A DNA stretch of 64,000 bases from Desulfurobacterium sp. TC5-1 (GCF_000421485.1 NZ_ATXC01000001.1:827087-891086); one strand, 5' to 3'. Shown: positions 55,528-64,000, counted from the first letter of the stretch. Notes: generated by a model not told the origin, from the letters alone. Numbers and translations are program-made.

Positions 55528-56024
55528 ACAGGATGAGAAGACACAAAACTCTTGAAGAACTGCAACTTGAGCTCATAGAAATGCTTGAAGAAAAAGGTGA
55601 ATTCAGAGGCTCTGTTTCAGAATTTATGAAGCTGTTAGATGTAAAGCAGGAGGTGGTAATTCCTCTCCTGAACAGCTTAAAGGCCTCCGGTGACATAAAC
55701 TACGAGGTTAATGGTGAAGATATCATAATCAGACCTGCCTCTTTTGCAACCGTACCGCAAATACTTACAGAAGAGCAAGAAAAAGAGATAAACGAAAAAC
55801 TCAAAGAAGGATACAGGTTAGTTGCATCGTCACTCCTTGGAGGCGTTCAGAGTAGAACACTGAGGAATCTCATTAATAAAAGGGTTATTGTATTCTTTAG
55901 AAACGGCTCAAAAGTTGAAGGTAAACTCAAAGGATTTGATAGGTATGTCCTCAGAATCAACTCATTCATGGGGAAAATGTTAGTCTATAAGCACGCCATA
56001 ACAACAATAATATATAAGCCGTAG
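55524..56024 (+). CDS. Winged-helix/Hfq fusion protein 2
   Basis: A 166-residue paralogue of the preceding protein, read from ATG 55524 overlapping its stop. Residues 1-70 again form a helix-turn-helix-like unit (GSVSEFMKLLDVKQEVVIPLL). A helical, acidic linker (71-108) leads to an Hfq-like domain at 110-166: LRNLINKRVIVFFRNGSKVE, GKLKGFDRYVLRINSF and LVYKHAITTIIYKP. The YKHA motif is kept, but the Gln-Asp pair of the proximal RNA site is replaced by Arg-Asn. Loss of that site plus the coupling suggests that the two proteins form a mixed ring. Function is inferred only from the domain. Confidence 0.78.
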   Translation: MNRMRRHKTLEELQLELIEMLEEKGEFRGSVSEFMKLLDVKQEVVIPLLNSLKASGDINYEVNGEDIIIRPASFATVPQILTEEQEKEINEKLKEGYRLVASSLLGGVQSRTLRNLINKRVIVFFRNGSKVEGKLKGFDRYVLRINSFMGKMLVYKHAITTIIYKP

Positions 56025-56052
56025 AGGCTCAAAACCTCTACGGCCAACTTAA

Positions 56053-56763
56053 TTATCTGCTACCTACCTTCATATTGTGGCAGGTCATACAATCCATCTT
56101 TGTCTTGTAAATACCAGGAGCACTCACGGGTTTAAAGGTTCCATTATGGTAAGCGTTAAGAAGTTCTACGGTCTTTTTCGCAACATCGGCGGTTAGCCTT
56201 GCACACCTTTCAGACCTTGCCTTGCTGTCATAGGCAAAACCTGTCTTCTCTATCCACTTCATAACGGAAACGTGACAGAGAGGTGATGTTGCAATACTTG
56301 CCGCAAAAGCCCCTTTATATTTGGCAGGATGCTTCGGATAATAGATTGGAAGCGGTGTTTCTTCATACCATCTGTAAAGAGCGTCAATCACCTTCTTCCA
56401 GCCTTTACAAGAGATAGAGATAATGGCGGCAGCACCGTTTAAAGTACCACAAATGGTTCCCCAGCCGTTTATACCACCTTTCCCGTATTCAAATAGTTCT
56501 CCCGGAATACCAAGATAAGGACCACCTACGCTCTCTTTAAGCGTATCAAGAATTGATGCAAAAACACCATAGGCGCAGTGGCCTTTTAAATAATATCTGT
56601 AGGCTTTCTCAGCTATCATATCAGGATCTATAGGCTTATAAGGATAAGGTGGTTCCATCTTTTTAGAACCTGCAACTGCGGCAGCGCCTGAAAGGCCGCC
56701 AACAACAAGACCGGCAGTTCCAATAAGGCTTTTTACGATGAATTCTCTTCTTTTGTTACCCAT
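56053..56763 (-). CDS. Exported split-Soret-like cytochrome / C_GCAxxG_C_C protein
   Basis: A 236-residue periplasmic redox protein. The N-terminus has a twin-Arg signal (KRREFIVKSL, hydrophobic 15-31). The Cys pattern resembles the C_GCAxxG_C_C family: HCAYGVFASIL (Cys63), WGTICGTLNGAA (Cys105) and Cys119. SPLCHVSV and a C-terminal CMTCH (225-229, heme c) suggest kinship with the split-Soret cytochrome of Desulfovibrio, which binds heme between subunits. GGGAGGGA lies before the ATG, with a TATAAT upstream. Electron partners are unknown; no reductase gene is adjacent. Confidence 0.78.
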   Translation of the reverse strand: MGNKRREFIVKSLIGTAGLVVGGLSGAAAVAGSKKMEPPYPYKPIDPDMIAEKAYRYYLKGHCAYGVFASILDTLKESVGGPYLGIPGELFEYGKGGINGWGTICGTLNGAAAIISISCKGWKKVIDALYRWYEETPLPIYYPKHPAKYKGAFAASIATSPLCHVSVMKWIEKTGFAYDSKARSERCARLTADVAKKTVELLNAYHNGTFKPVSAPGIYKTKMDCMTCHNMKVGSR

Positions 56764-56961
56764 AATTCCCTCCCTTATTTTATCTTATTTTCTTTTATTA
56801 TAGTACTTTTTACCGCAGAAAGAATAACCGCTCGGTTTAATATTTTTAAAATTGCTCCATTAACTACTGCAAAAGATTATTTAATAGAAACGATAATTAA
56901 GTAAACCGGCGAAAAAGAAAATAAATTTAATATTTTAAATTCCGCAATAATTTTATTTTTT
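56764..56961. other. AT-rich intergenic stretch with promoter for the cytochrome gene
   Basis: 198 bp without a coding region, over 70 percent A+T by eye. A minus-strand TATAAT (56802-56797) lies 34 bp before the cytochrome start. The rest has poly-A/T runs and no hairpin strong enough to call; the T-rich end next to the dppC stop may help termination. Confidence 0.4.
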
Positions 56962-58020
56962 TCACTTTTGAAGCTTTACGTCAAAATAATCCCTCAATCC
57001 ATCACCCAAAAGGTTAAAGGCAACTATAACCAGAAATATCGCAACCCCGGGAGCAAGGAGCCAGGGAAAAGTGGTAAGCTTAGTAACGTTTTGAGCTTCG
57101 GCAAGCATATTTCCCCAGGAAGGATAGGGTTCCTGAACACCAAGACCTATCAAACTCAATGCAGACTCCCCGAGAATGTATCCTGGAATAGATAGAGTTG
57201 CAGCAACAACAATATAAGAAAGAGTATTTGGAATTACGTGTTTCCTCACAATGTAAAAACTGCTTCCTCCCATCACCTTAGCCGCCTTCACAAAATCGTT
57301 TTCCCTTATAGAGAGAGCCATACCTCTAACAACACGGGCAAGCCCCGTCCAGCCAAGGAGCGAAAGAATAGCCACAATAATGAAAAAGACAGCAATACTC
57401 GGCATATCAACGGGAAACATGGAACGCAGTGCAAGTAAAAGATAAAAAGAAGGAAAAACCATCAAAAGTTCAACTATCCTCATCGTGACAGTATCAACTA
57501 TACCGCCGTAATAACCAGCTATTGAACCTATTACAAGTCCAAGAGAAAAAGAGATGGCAACACCTATTAAACCTATGGTCAAGGAAATCCTCGTTCCGTA
57601 AATGAGCCTTGAAAAAATATCTCTACCGACACGGTCAGTTCCTAAAAGGAAAATCTTTCCAGGTGCCTTTACCCCAAATAGATGAAGATCTGTCTTTATA
57701 AAACCAAATATGTAGTGAGGTTCCCCTCTGACGAAAAATTCAACAGGATAGGTCTCGTTCCAGCAGGTAGTATAGACTTTAAAAACGGGATCTACTAATT
57801 TATGACCATAGACAAAGGGTCTTAAATGAAAATGACCTTCTCTGTCAAAAAAGTGAATAGGTGTTGGAGGCTGGTAAGGATTGTGTCTAAACTGAATATC
57901 GTAGGGATACGGCGCAATAAAATCTGCAAAAATGGCAATGAAATAGAGAAAAATGAGAAAAACAAAGGCAACAAAACCCGGTTTATGCTTTCTATAAAGT
58001 CCTTCTAAAAACTTCCTCAC
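56962..58020 (-). CDS. ABC peptide/nickel transporter permease, DppC/OppC type
   Basis: Second membrane subunit of a dipeptide/oligopeptide-type ABC importer. The 352-residue protein has an N-terminal segment, a long periplasmic insert (about 35-110), then the permease core with LGTDRVGRDIFSRLIYGTR and the EAA-type loop VRGMALSIRENDFVKAAKVMGG. Its ATG overlaps the dppB stop by 4 bp. No substrate-binding protein or ATPase gene is near, so the transported substrate (peptide or Ni) is unknown. Confidence 0.9.
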   Translation of the reverse strand: MRKFLEGLYRKHKPGFVAFVFLIFLYFIAIFADFIAPYPYDIQFRHNPYQPPTPIHFFDREGHFHLRPFVYGHKLVDPVFKVYTTCWNETYPVEFFVRGEPHYIFGFIKTDLHLFGVKAPGKIFLLGTDRVGRDIFSRLIYGTRISLTIGLIGVAISFSLGLVIGSIAGYYGGIVDTVTMRIVELLMVFPSFYLLLALRSMFPVDMPSIAVFFIIVAILSLLGWTGLARVVRGMALSIRENDFVKAAKVMGGSSFYIVRKHVIPNTLSYIVVAATLSIPGYILGESALSLIGLGVQEPYPSWGNMLAEAQNVTKLTTFPWLLAPGVAIFLVIVAFNLLGDGLRDYFDVKLQK

Positions 58021-59000
58021 CTTCTACCCTCTACTTCCCTTTCCCGTATCCTCGGATCGTTAAGTGCAAGTAAAACATCAGCAATAAGATTTCCCACAAC
58101 GAGCATTATGCCTCCTATGTAGAGCGCCCCCATAACTACAAAAAGATCCTGAGACATAACCGCTTCAAACATCAATCTTCCCATTCCCGGCCATGCGGTG
58201 ATTATCTCAATCAGGGCAGCACCTGAAAGGAGGCCTGCTATGTCAAAACCTATCAGCGTTATAAACGGATTCATTGCATTTTTTAGAACGTGTTTAAAGA
58301 GAATAACTCTGTATGGAAGACCCTTCGCAACGGCAAGTTTAACATAATCTTTCTCAAGTTCATCAATCACGGTTCCCCTCACCAAACGAACAAGACCCGA
58401 AATACTACCGACAACCATTGCCGTAAGGGGAATCACCATATGCTTCAATCTATCAAGTATCTTTCCTGCTAAACTGAGCTTATCGTAATTTTGAGAAACA
58501 ACACCGCCAATAGGAAGAAGCCCTGTCTTAGCAGCGAAAAACATTAGAAGAAACGCAACAAAGAAACTTGGAATTGAGAGTCCTACAAGAGAAATCGAAG
58601 TTATAATTCTGTCCAAAATTTTGTTCCTGTAAAAAGCAGCAATTATTCCAAGGGGTACAGCAAGCATCCAGGTAACAAAAAAGGCCGTAACTGTAAGAGA
58701 CAGGGTGTTACCAATTCTACCGGCAATGAGAGAAATAACAGGTCTGTGGTACGCAAAAGAGTACCCAAGATTAAAGTGAATGGCGTTCCACAGCCAGAAG
58801 AAGTACTGTTTAATAACAGGCTGATCAAGACCGTAGCTTTTTCTAAGAGCCTCAATAGTCTCTTTTGAAATGGAAGGATTCATCTTCAAAGAGGTTAAAA
58901 AATCACCAGGGGCAAGTTTAATAATGAGAAAAGAAACAAAAGTCATTCCAAGGATAAGAGGTATCAGGTGAAGAAGCCTCTTTAAAATGTATTTAACCAT
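58017..59000 (-). CDS. ABC peptide/nickel transporter permease, DppB/OppB type
   Basis: First membrane subunit, 327 residues with six segments. Landmarks are the N-terminal KRLLHLIPLILGMTFVSFLI, then YGLDQPVIKQYFFWL, the EAA-loop VIDELEKDYVKLAVAKGLP, and GLLSGAALIEIITAWPGMGRL near the C-terminus. It forms a pair with dppC and probably a pore dimer with it. TTAAGG lies upstream of its ATG. A weak terminator separates it from ribD2. Confidence 0.9.
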   Translation of the reverse strand: MVKYILKRLLHLIPLILGMTFVSFLIIKLAPGDFLTSLKMNPSISKETIEALRKSYGLDQPVIKQYFFWLWNAIHFNLGYSFAYHRPVISLIAGRIGNTLSLTVTAFFVTWMLAVPLGIIAAFYRNKILDRIITSISLVGLSIPSFFVAFLLMFFAAKTGLLPIGGVVSQNYDKLSLAGKILDRLKHMVIPLTAMVVGSISGLVRLVRGTVIDELEKDYVKLAVAKGLPYRVILFKHVLKNAMNPFITLIGFDIAGLLSGAALIEIITAWPGMGRLMFEAVMSQDLFVVMGALYIGGIMLVVGNLIADVLLALNDPRIREREVEGRR

Positions 59001-59016
59001 CCTTAAACCTTAAGAA

Positions 59017-59030
59017 GGGGCAAAAGCCCC
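59017..59030 (-). terminator. Possible terminator after ribD2
   Basis: GGGGC TTTT GCCCC on the minus strand followed by TTCTT, 5-bp stem. It lies between ribD2 and dppB and probably allows partial readthrough. Confidence 0.4.
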
Positions 59031-59035
59031 GAAAG

Positions 59036-59698
59036 TTACTTTCTAACGTATTCTGTTACTACCTGATTGCCACACTGAAAGACTCTCTTAATTTCATACT
59101 TTTTAACAAGCTCAAGCTTTTTAAAACCTTCACCGGAAACAAGGGAAGGAACGTTATCACCGCCTACAACAACAGGAAGGTGAATAAGCCTTATCTCATC
59201 AACAAGATCATTTTTAATAAGTTCCCAGTTAACCTTTGAACCACCTTCAACCATCAACTTTTTAATACCGTGTCTGTAAAGTTCTGGCAGAAGTGCCACA
59301 AAATCAACTTTATCTTTTCCTGCAACTATCACATCAGCACCTTTAGCCTTAATAGCCTCTACCCTATCTTTAGGTGCCCTCTCACTTACAGCAATGATTG
59401 TAGGTGCCTTCTCAACGTTTAAAACGTTTGAATCAAGCGGGATATCAGCAGTTGAAGCGGGAATAATCCTCGTGGGATTCTCACCTTCCACATACCTTAC
59501 CGTAAGGTTTGGATTGTCTATTCTAACGGTATTGGAACCAACCATAATACCATCACATTCTGCTCTTATCTCGTGAAGGTATCTATTTGCCTCTTCGTCC
59601 ATCAACTTCATTATCTCTTTACTTGAAACGCCCTCATCAAGGGTTAACTTTCCATCAATAGTAACTTCAGAAACTATCATAACGTAAGGTCTTTCCAT
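59036..59698 (-). CDS. RibD C-terminal-type pyrimidine reductase
   Basis: Reductase of the RibD-C/archaeal ArfC family acting on 2,5-diamino-6-ribosylamino-4-pyrimidinone 5'-phosphate in riboflavin synthesis. The 220-residue protein lacks a deaminase domain. Features are MIVSEVTIDGKLTLD, DGIMVGSNTVRIDNPNLTVR, KLMVEGGSKVNWELI and LIHLPVVVGG, as in the NADPH-dependent reductase. The length and lack of a deaminase fit the archaeal order (reduction before deamination). ribE lies about 3 kb away. It is 3 bp after the CDP-alcohol transferase gene. Confidence 0.85.
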   Translation of the reverse strand: MERPYVMIVSEVTIDGKLTLDEGVSSKEIMKLMDEEANRYLHEIRAECDGIMVGSNTVRIDNPNLTVRYVEGENPTRIIPASTADIPLDSNVLNVEKAPTIIAVSERAPKDRVEAIKAKGADVIVAGKDKVDFVALLPELYRHGIKKLMVEGGSKVNWELIKNDLVDEIRLIHLPVVVGGDNVPSLVSGEGFKKLELVKKYEIKRVFQCGNQVVTEYVRK

Positions 59699-59701
59699 AA
59701 T

Positions 59702-60325
59702 TTACTCCTCGTACTCTCTTCCGTAGTGTTTGTAAAGGTAAAGAATCCTCTGCATAAGTGACATAAAGCTCATAACACCAATAAACTCAATCCCGTACTT
59801 TAAAACAGCGTGGTTAAACGGATAAAGGATGGAAGCGATAAAGAGTGTTATAAACGTTTCCGGTCTCCCAAAAAATCCTGTGCTCTCAAGGGGATCTTTT
59901 ATCTTCCCTGTCTCCCTCACCTGATACCCGATCTCCGAATAAACAACAGGTTTAATAAACGTGTGGAGCATTGATACAACAACCACAAACAGGGCTATCC
60001 AGTTGCCTGCGTACTTTAAAGCAACGCTGCCAAGTACAAATCCATCAACCCACTTATCTGCAATCCAGTCAAAAACGGCACCAAACTTTGTTGCCTTCCT
60101 GTTGTTAACGGCAACGTAACCGTCACACAGGTCAAGAATACCTGAACAGAAAAGCAGAAAAGCACCAATAACAGGATGGCCCTTATAATAGACAAAAGCG
60201 GCTATCGTTCCCAATATCAGCGCTGCAAGCGTAATAACATTGGGATGAACATTTGCCTTCGCAAAGGCATACCCAAACGGCGAGTACAGTTTCTTCAACA
60301 CATCTCTTTTGCTTGTTATATTCAT
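59702..60325 (-). CDS. CDP-alcohol phosphatidyltransferase family protein
   Basis: Integral membrane enzyme (207 residues, about six segments) that joins a CDP-linked lipid to an alcohol. The family pattern D-x2-DG-x2-AR-x8-G-x3-D-x3-D is present from Asp65 to Asp90 (LDLCDGYVA then FGAVFDWIADK), but the usual Arg after Ala is Val73. Substrate candidates are phosphatidylglycerol phosphate, inositol or related head groups; adjacency to ugd does not decide. It lies 16 bp after ugd. Confidence 0.82.
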   Translation of the reverse strand: MNITSKRDVLKKLYSPFGYAFAKANVHPNVITLAALILGTIAAFVYYKGHPVIGAFLLFCSGILDLCDGYVAVNNRKATKFGAVFDWIADKWVDGFVLGSVALKYAGNWIALFVVVVSMLHTFIKPVVYSEIGYQVRETGKIKDPLESTGFFGRPETFITLFIASILYPFNHAVLKYGIEFIGVMSFMSLMQRILYLYKHYGREYEE

Positions 60326-60341
60326 TATTTACTGCCTCTTT

Positions 60342-61676
60342 TTACGGTTTTCCTACACCTTCATACTTTTCTGTGTATCTTCTTACTATGGAAGGTTCCC
60401 ATAGGTTCCTTCCATCAATTATAACCTTATTCCTGAACCTTTCAAAATCAACGTCTTTAAACTCTAACCACTCTGTTACAAGCAACAGAGCATCAGCATC
60501 ATCAAGTGCTTCATATTTATCCTCTACAAATATAAGCTTTTCAGGATATTTTTGTAGTTCCTCTTTAAAAACTTTTTTAGCGTTTTCGATAGCAACAGGG
60601 TCGTAAGCCTTAACTGTGGCACCTTCTGACAGAATCTTTCTGATAATTGGAATTGATGGCGCTTCCCTCATATCGTCGGTGTCCGGCTTAAAGGCAAGCC
60701 CCCAAACTGCAACAGTTAAAGCTGAAAGAGAAGGATAGTACTTTTTAAGCTTCTCTACAGGTATTAGCTTCTGTCTCTCATTTACATCAAGAGTAGCCTC
60801 AAGAAGTTCAGGTTCAACATCAAGTTGCTTGGCAGTATAAACAAGAGCCTTAACATCTTTTGGAAAACAACTGCCGCCAAAACCACAACCGGCATTTAAA
60901 AAGTGTGGACTAATTCTGTGGTCAAGTCCCATACCCCTTGCAACAACAGTAACGTCAGCCCCGGCTCTTTCACAAATGTTGGCTATCTCATTGATAAAAG
61001 ATATCTTCGTAGCTAAAAATGAGTTTGAAGCGTACTTAATCATTTCAGCAGTCGGAAGGTCTGTAATAATCATTGCAGGCTGAAGCTTTTCATAAAGAGA
61101 TGCCACCATGCCGGCGTAATCTCTGTTATCGGCACCAACAACGACCCTGTCAGGTTTCATAAAGTCTTCCACTGCTTTGCCTTCCCTCAAAAACTCAGGG
61201 TTGGAAACAACCTCAAACCGTTTTTCAGGCTCTTCTATTCCCTTTTCCCTTAAAAGGTCTGCTATAAACTTTTTAGCCCACCTTCCAGTACCTACGGGAA
61301 CGGTTGACTTATTAACGATAATCTTAAAATCATCTTGCTCTATTTGCTCAACTATGCTTCTGTAGGCGCTTTCAACGTACGAAAGATCTGCCGAACCATC
61401 CTCCCGTGACGGTGTGCCAACTGCAATAAATATGAAATCTGAATTTTTAACGGCATAAGCATAATCGGTTGTAAACTCAATATTTCCATTGTCTATTGCC
61501 TGCCTCAAAATTTTATCAAGACCCGGTTCGTATATGGGAACTTCCCCCTTTTTTAGCCTCTCTATCTTATACGGGTCAATATCAAGTCCTATCACTTTAT
61601 GTCCTAAGTAGGCAAAACACGCACCGGATACAAGACCGACATAACCGGTTCCAATTACCGCTATCCTTTTTGACAT
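60342..61676 (-). CDS. ugd: UDP-glucose 6-dehydrogenase
   Basis: Oxidises UDP-glucose twice to UDP-glucuronate for surface polysaccharide or lipid A decoration. Motifs are VIGTGYVGLVSGACFAYLGH (split into the NAD site), the catalytic Cys270 in GGSCFPKD, and ATKISFINEIANICE. At 444 residues it has the typical size. The ATG overlaps ppx by 16 bp. No glycosyltransferases are next to it. Confidence 0.94.
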   Translation of the reverse strand: MSKRIAVIGTGYVGLVSGACFAYLGHKVIGLDIDPYKIERLKKGEVPIYEPGLDKILRQAIDNGNIEFTTDYAYAVKNSDFIFIAVGTPSREDGSADLSYVESAYRSIVEQIEQDDFKIIVNKSTVPVGTGRWAKKFIADLLREKGIEEPEKRFEVVSNPEFLREGKAVEDFMKPDRVVVGADNRDYAGMVASLYEKLQPAMIITDLPTAEMIKYASNSFLATKISFINEIANICERAGADVTVVARGMGLDHRISPHFLNAGCGFGGSCFPKDVKALVYTAKQLDVEPELLEATLDVNERQKLIPVEKLKKYYPSLSALTVAVWGLAFKPDTDDMREAPSIPIIRKILSEGATVKAYDPVAIENAKKVFKEELQKYPEKLIFVEDKYEALDDADALLLVTEWLEFKDVDFERFRNKVIIDGRNLWEPSIVRRYTEKYEGVGKP

Positions 61677-62584
61677 CTTTTAGCCTCCTTTAAAGCTAAT
61701 CCGTATAAAAGCCCAAGTTCACTAACGGTTATTTTCTTTACCCCAAACACTCTGCAGAAAACTTTAAAAAACGCAAGACCGGGAACTATAACATCTGCCC
61801 TTCCTTCTTCCAGACCGACAATTTTCTTTCTTTCCTCAACAGAAACAGAAGAAACCCTTTCATACCACTTATCTATAAGCTCACAGGTTACAGGATAACC
61901 GTGAACCTTTTCTGGATCGTAAACAGTCATGGCCTCTTCCATTGCAACAACAGAAGTAATCGTACCACCAACGCCAAAAACCTCAAAGGGAAACTCTATG
62001 CCAGCCCTTTTCTTAAAACCTTTCAGCTGCTCTTCAATAAATACTTCAAGGGACAGGAGCTCTTCTTTAGCAGGCGGGTCACTCTTTATAAATTTTTCAA
62101 GAAGAACGACAACGCCAAACTTTAAACTCTCATAGTAGATAAGCTCTTCACCTTTCCCATAAGCTATTTCTGTACTCCCACCGCCAAGATCAACTGTAAT
62201 AGCCGGAACGGAAGGCTTAAAGTACGAAACATTGGCTATATAAACAAGCTCCGCTTCCTCTCTGTCTGAAAGAATTTCAATATCAATACCTAAAGCTTTT
62301 ACCTGCTTTAAAAACTCATCTGCATTTTTAGCAAGACGGGCAGCTTCCGTCGTAACGGCAACAACCTTTTCAACGCTGAATTCTTCTATTTTTCGCTTAA
62401 ACTCTTTAAGGACAGCAACCGTTCTCTCCATACTCTCTTTGCTTATATAGCCGGTCTGTTTAACCCCCTGCCCCAACCTTGTGACCTTTCCTGTTTTATA
62501 GAGGGTCTCAACGGTACCGTCTTTCACTTCTGCAATAAGAATACGCGTTGAGTTCGTTCCTATGTCTATTGTGGCTATTCTCAA
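61661..62584 (-). CDS. Ppx/GppA phosphatase family protein
   Basis: Sugar-kinase/Hsp70-fold phosphatase acting on polyphosphate or pppGpp. The 307 residues match the short bacterial form without the C-terminal HD domain. Motifs are ATIDIGTNSTRILIAE, VTTEAARLAKN, LDRE-like LSDREEAELVY, VDLGGGSTEIAYG and FGVGGTITSVVAM. The start is TTG 62584 with a weak GGGGA upstream. It opens the ppx-ugd-CDP-transferase-ribD2 unit and is divergent from ribE. Exopolyphosphatase and guanosine pentaphosphatase cannot be separated by sequence here. Confidence 0.88.
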   Translation of the reverse strand: MRIATIDIGTNSTRILIAEVKDGTVETLYKTGKVTRLGQGVKQTGYISKESMERTVAVLKEFKRKIEEFSVEKVVAVTTEAARLAKNADEFLKQVKALGIDIEILSDREEAELVYIANVSYFKPSVPAITVDLGGGSTEIAYGKGEELIYYESLKFGVVVLLEKFIKSDPPAKEELLSLEVFIEEQLKGFKKRAGIEFPFEVFGVGGTITSVVAMEEAMTVYDPEKVHGYPVTCELIDKWYERVSSVSVEERKKIVGLEEGRADVIVPGLAFFKVFCRVFGVKKITVSELGLLYGLALKEAKRCQKG

Positions 62585-62602
62585 TCTTATCCCCGCAAAC
62601 GA

Positions 62603-62608
62603 TATAAT
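62603..62608 (+). promoter_or_regulatory. -10 box of ribE
   Basis: Perfect TATAAT 40 bp before ribE in the divergent gap with ppx. No clear -35 box and no room for an FMN riboswitch. Confidence 0.45.
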
Positions 62609-62648
62609 TTAAAGGTGTCTTGCAATTTTACCACGAGGAGAAAGAAAA

Positions 62649-63248
62649 ATGTTTACAGGAATAGTTGAAGAGATTGGAAAAATAAAAGAGGTCAAGCGTT
62701 CAGGTAAAGATGCAATACTAACGGTAAAGTGTTCAAAAGTAATTGAGGAAACAAAAGAGGGAGACAGCATAGCGGTAAACGGCATCTGTCTTACCGTAAC
62801 GGAGATAAAAAACAACGAGCTCTCTTTTGATGTCTCTTTTGAAACGATAAATAAAACATCTTTTAAATACCTGAAAGCCGGCGATCCTGTAAACCTTGAA
62901 AGGGCGGTGAAAGTGAACGACCGACTCGGAGGACATATACTTCAGGGACACGTTGATACCGTAAGTAAAGTCTTATCCGTAAAAAAGGTAGAAAGAAGTT
63001 ATCTGTTCACGTTCAAGCTTCCACCGGAATTTAAGCATCTTGTTGTCAAAAAAGGCTCAATAGGCATTGACGGCATCAGTCTTACAATTGCAGACCTTTA
63101 TCCTGACAGCTTTTCCGTTGCCGTCATTCCAACAACCTTCAGTGAAACGACTCTCCAGTTCAAACGGCCGGGAACAGTTGTAAACCTTGAATTTGACATT
63201 ATAGGAAAGTATGTGGAAAGAGTAATAGAAAGCAGGATAAAATTGTAA
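62649..63248 (+). CDS. ribE: Riboflavin synthase, alpha chain
   Basis: Dismutates two 6,7-dimethyl-8-ribityllumazine into riboflavin and its pyrimidine precursor. The 199 residues show two lumazine-binding repeats: MFTGIVEEIG with CLTVT at the first, and GGHILQGHVDTV with GISLTIADLY at the second. GAGGAGA precedes the ATG. With ribD2 nearby, it places part of riboflavin synthesis in this window. It is followed by metG. Confidence 0.95.
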   Translation: MFTGIVEEIGKIKEVKRSGKDAILTVKCSKVIEETKEGDSIAVNGICLTVTEIKNNELSFDVSFETINKTSFKYLKAGDPVNLERAVKVNDRLGGHILQGHVDTVSKVLSVKKVERSYLFTFKLPPEFKHLVVKKGSIGIDGISLTIADLYPDSFSVAVIPTTFSETTLQFKRPGTVVNLEFDIIGKYVERVIESRIKL

Positions 63249-63269
63249 AATAGTATGGCTAAAATTTGA

Positions 63270-64000
<731 letters not shown>

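Noticed and set aside
62585..62648. FMN riboswitch before ribE
   Set aside because: Only 64 bp are available and none of the conserved RFN blocks is present.

Overview
The window is a gene-dense, AT-rich bacterial chromosome segment (about 64 complete or partial protein genes, almost no spacer DNA, many ATGA/TAATG/TTGA overlaps, proteins rich in Lys and Glu). An outer membrane is implied by bamA, an ompH/skp gene, lpxD, a heptose adenylyltransferase gene and an OmpA-type lipoprotein. A DHH-CBS-nucleotidyltransferase fusion, an archaeal-type riboflavin reductase, selB and a split-Soret-like cytochrome also occur. Together these suggest a thermophilic, anaerobic member of the Aquificota, most like Desulfurobacteriaceae; this is inference from gene content, not a database match. 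There are no rRNA or tRNA genes and no insertion sequences.

Layout. 1-1054: gap on the minus strand with its own promoter and a terminator. 1139-8098: a PhoR-like kinase, then an envelope cluster bamA-ompH-lpxD running into an SbcD/Mre11-like nuclease gene and a comF gene whose whole frame has no ATG, GTG or TTG. 8134-12362: a secreted protein, the heptose adenylyltransferase, rplM-rpsI-argC and obg. 12359-16170 (minus): prmC-murA-mscS. 16329-18554: feoA-feoB. 18557-21391 (minus): OmpA-lipoprotein, miaB, bifunctional nuclease, thiamine-binding protein. 21446-24619: proA, a 38-codon membrane ORF, nadD, an ACR3-like transporter. 24647-27289 (minus): the DHH/CBS/tRNA nucleotidyltransferase. 27367-34530: folP-cdaA-cdaR-glmM-rsmA-comM-truD; cdaA-cdaR-glmM is the classical c-di-AMP/peptidoglycan precursor cluster. 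34558-35664 (minus): zinc ribbon and EamA transporter. 35714-36505: a CRISPR array without cas genes in the window. 36662-45992 (minus): thiE-alr-prmA-PHP-gpsA-selB, then rpsU-yqeY-mutS2. 46086-56024: ftsY, a degenerate phosphoesterase-like gene, gltB, efp-accB-accC, and two overlapping genes that each fuse an N-terminal helix-turn-helix-like domain to a C-terminal Hfq/Sm domain. 56053-62584 (minus): split-Soret-like cytochrome, dppB-dppC, and ppx-ugd-CDP-alcohol transferase-ribD2. 62649-64000: ribE and the start of metG.

The most unusual content is the tandem pair of Hfq fusion proteins (55024-56024). One Hfq domain keeps the Gln-Asp pair and the YKHA motif; the other keeps YKHA only. No free-standing hfq is visible. 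Other noteworthy points are comF without a canonical start codon, a strong inverted repeat looping out the ribosome-binding site and start codon of mutS2, a terminator-like hairpin inside the 5' end of argC, and a CRISPR array with polymorphic repeat loops and a structured leader.
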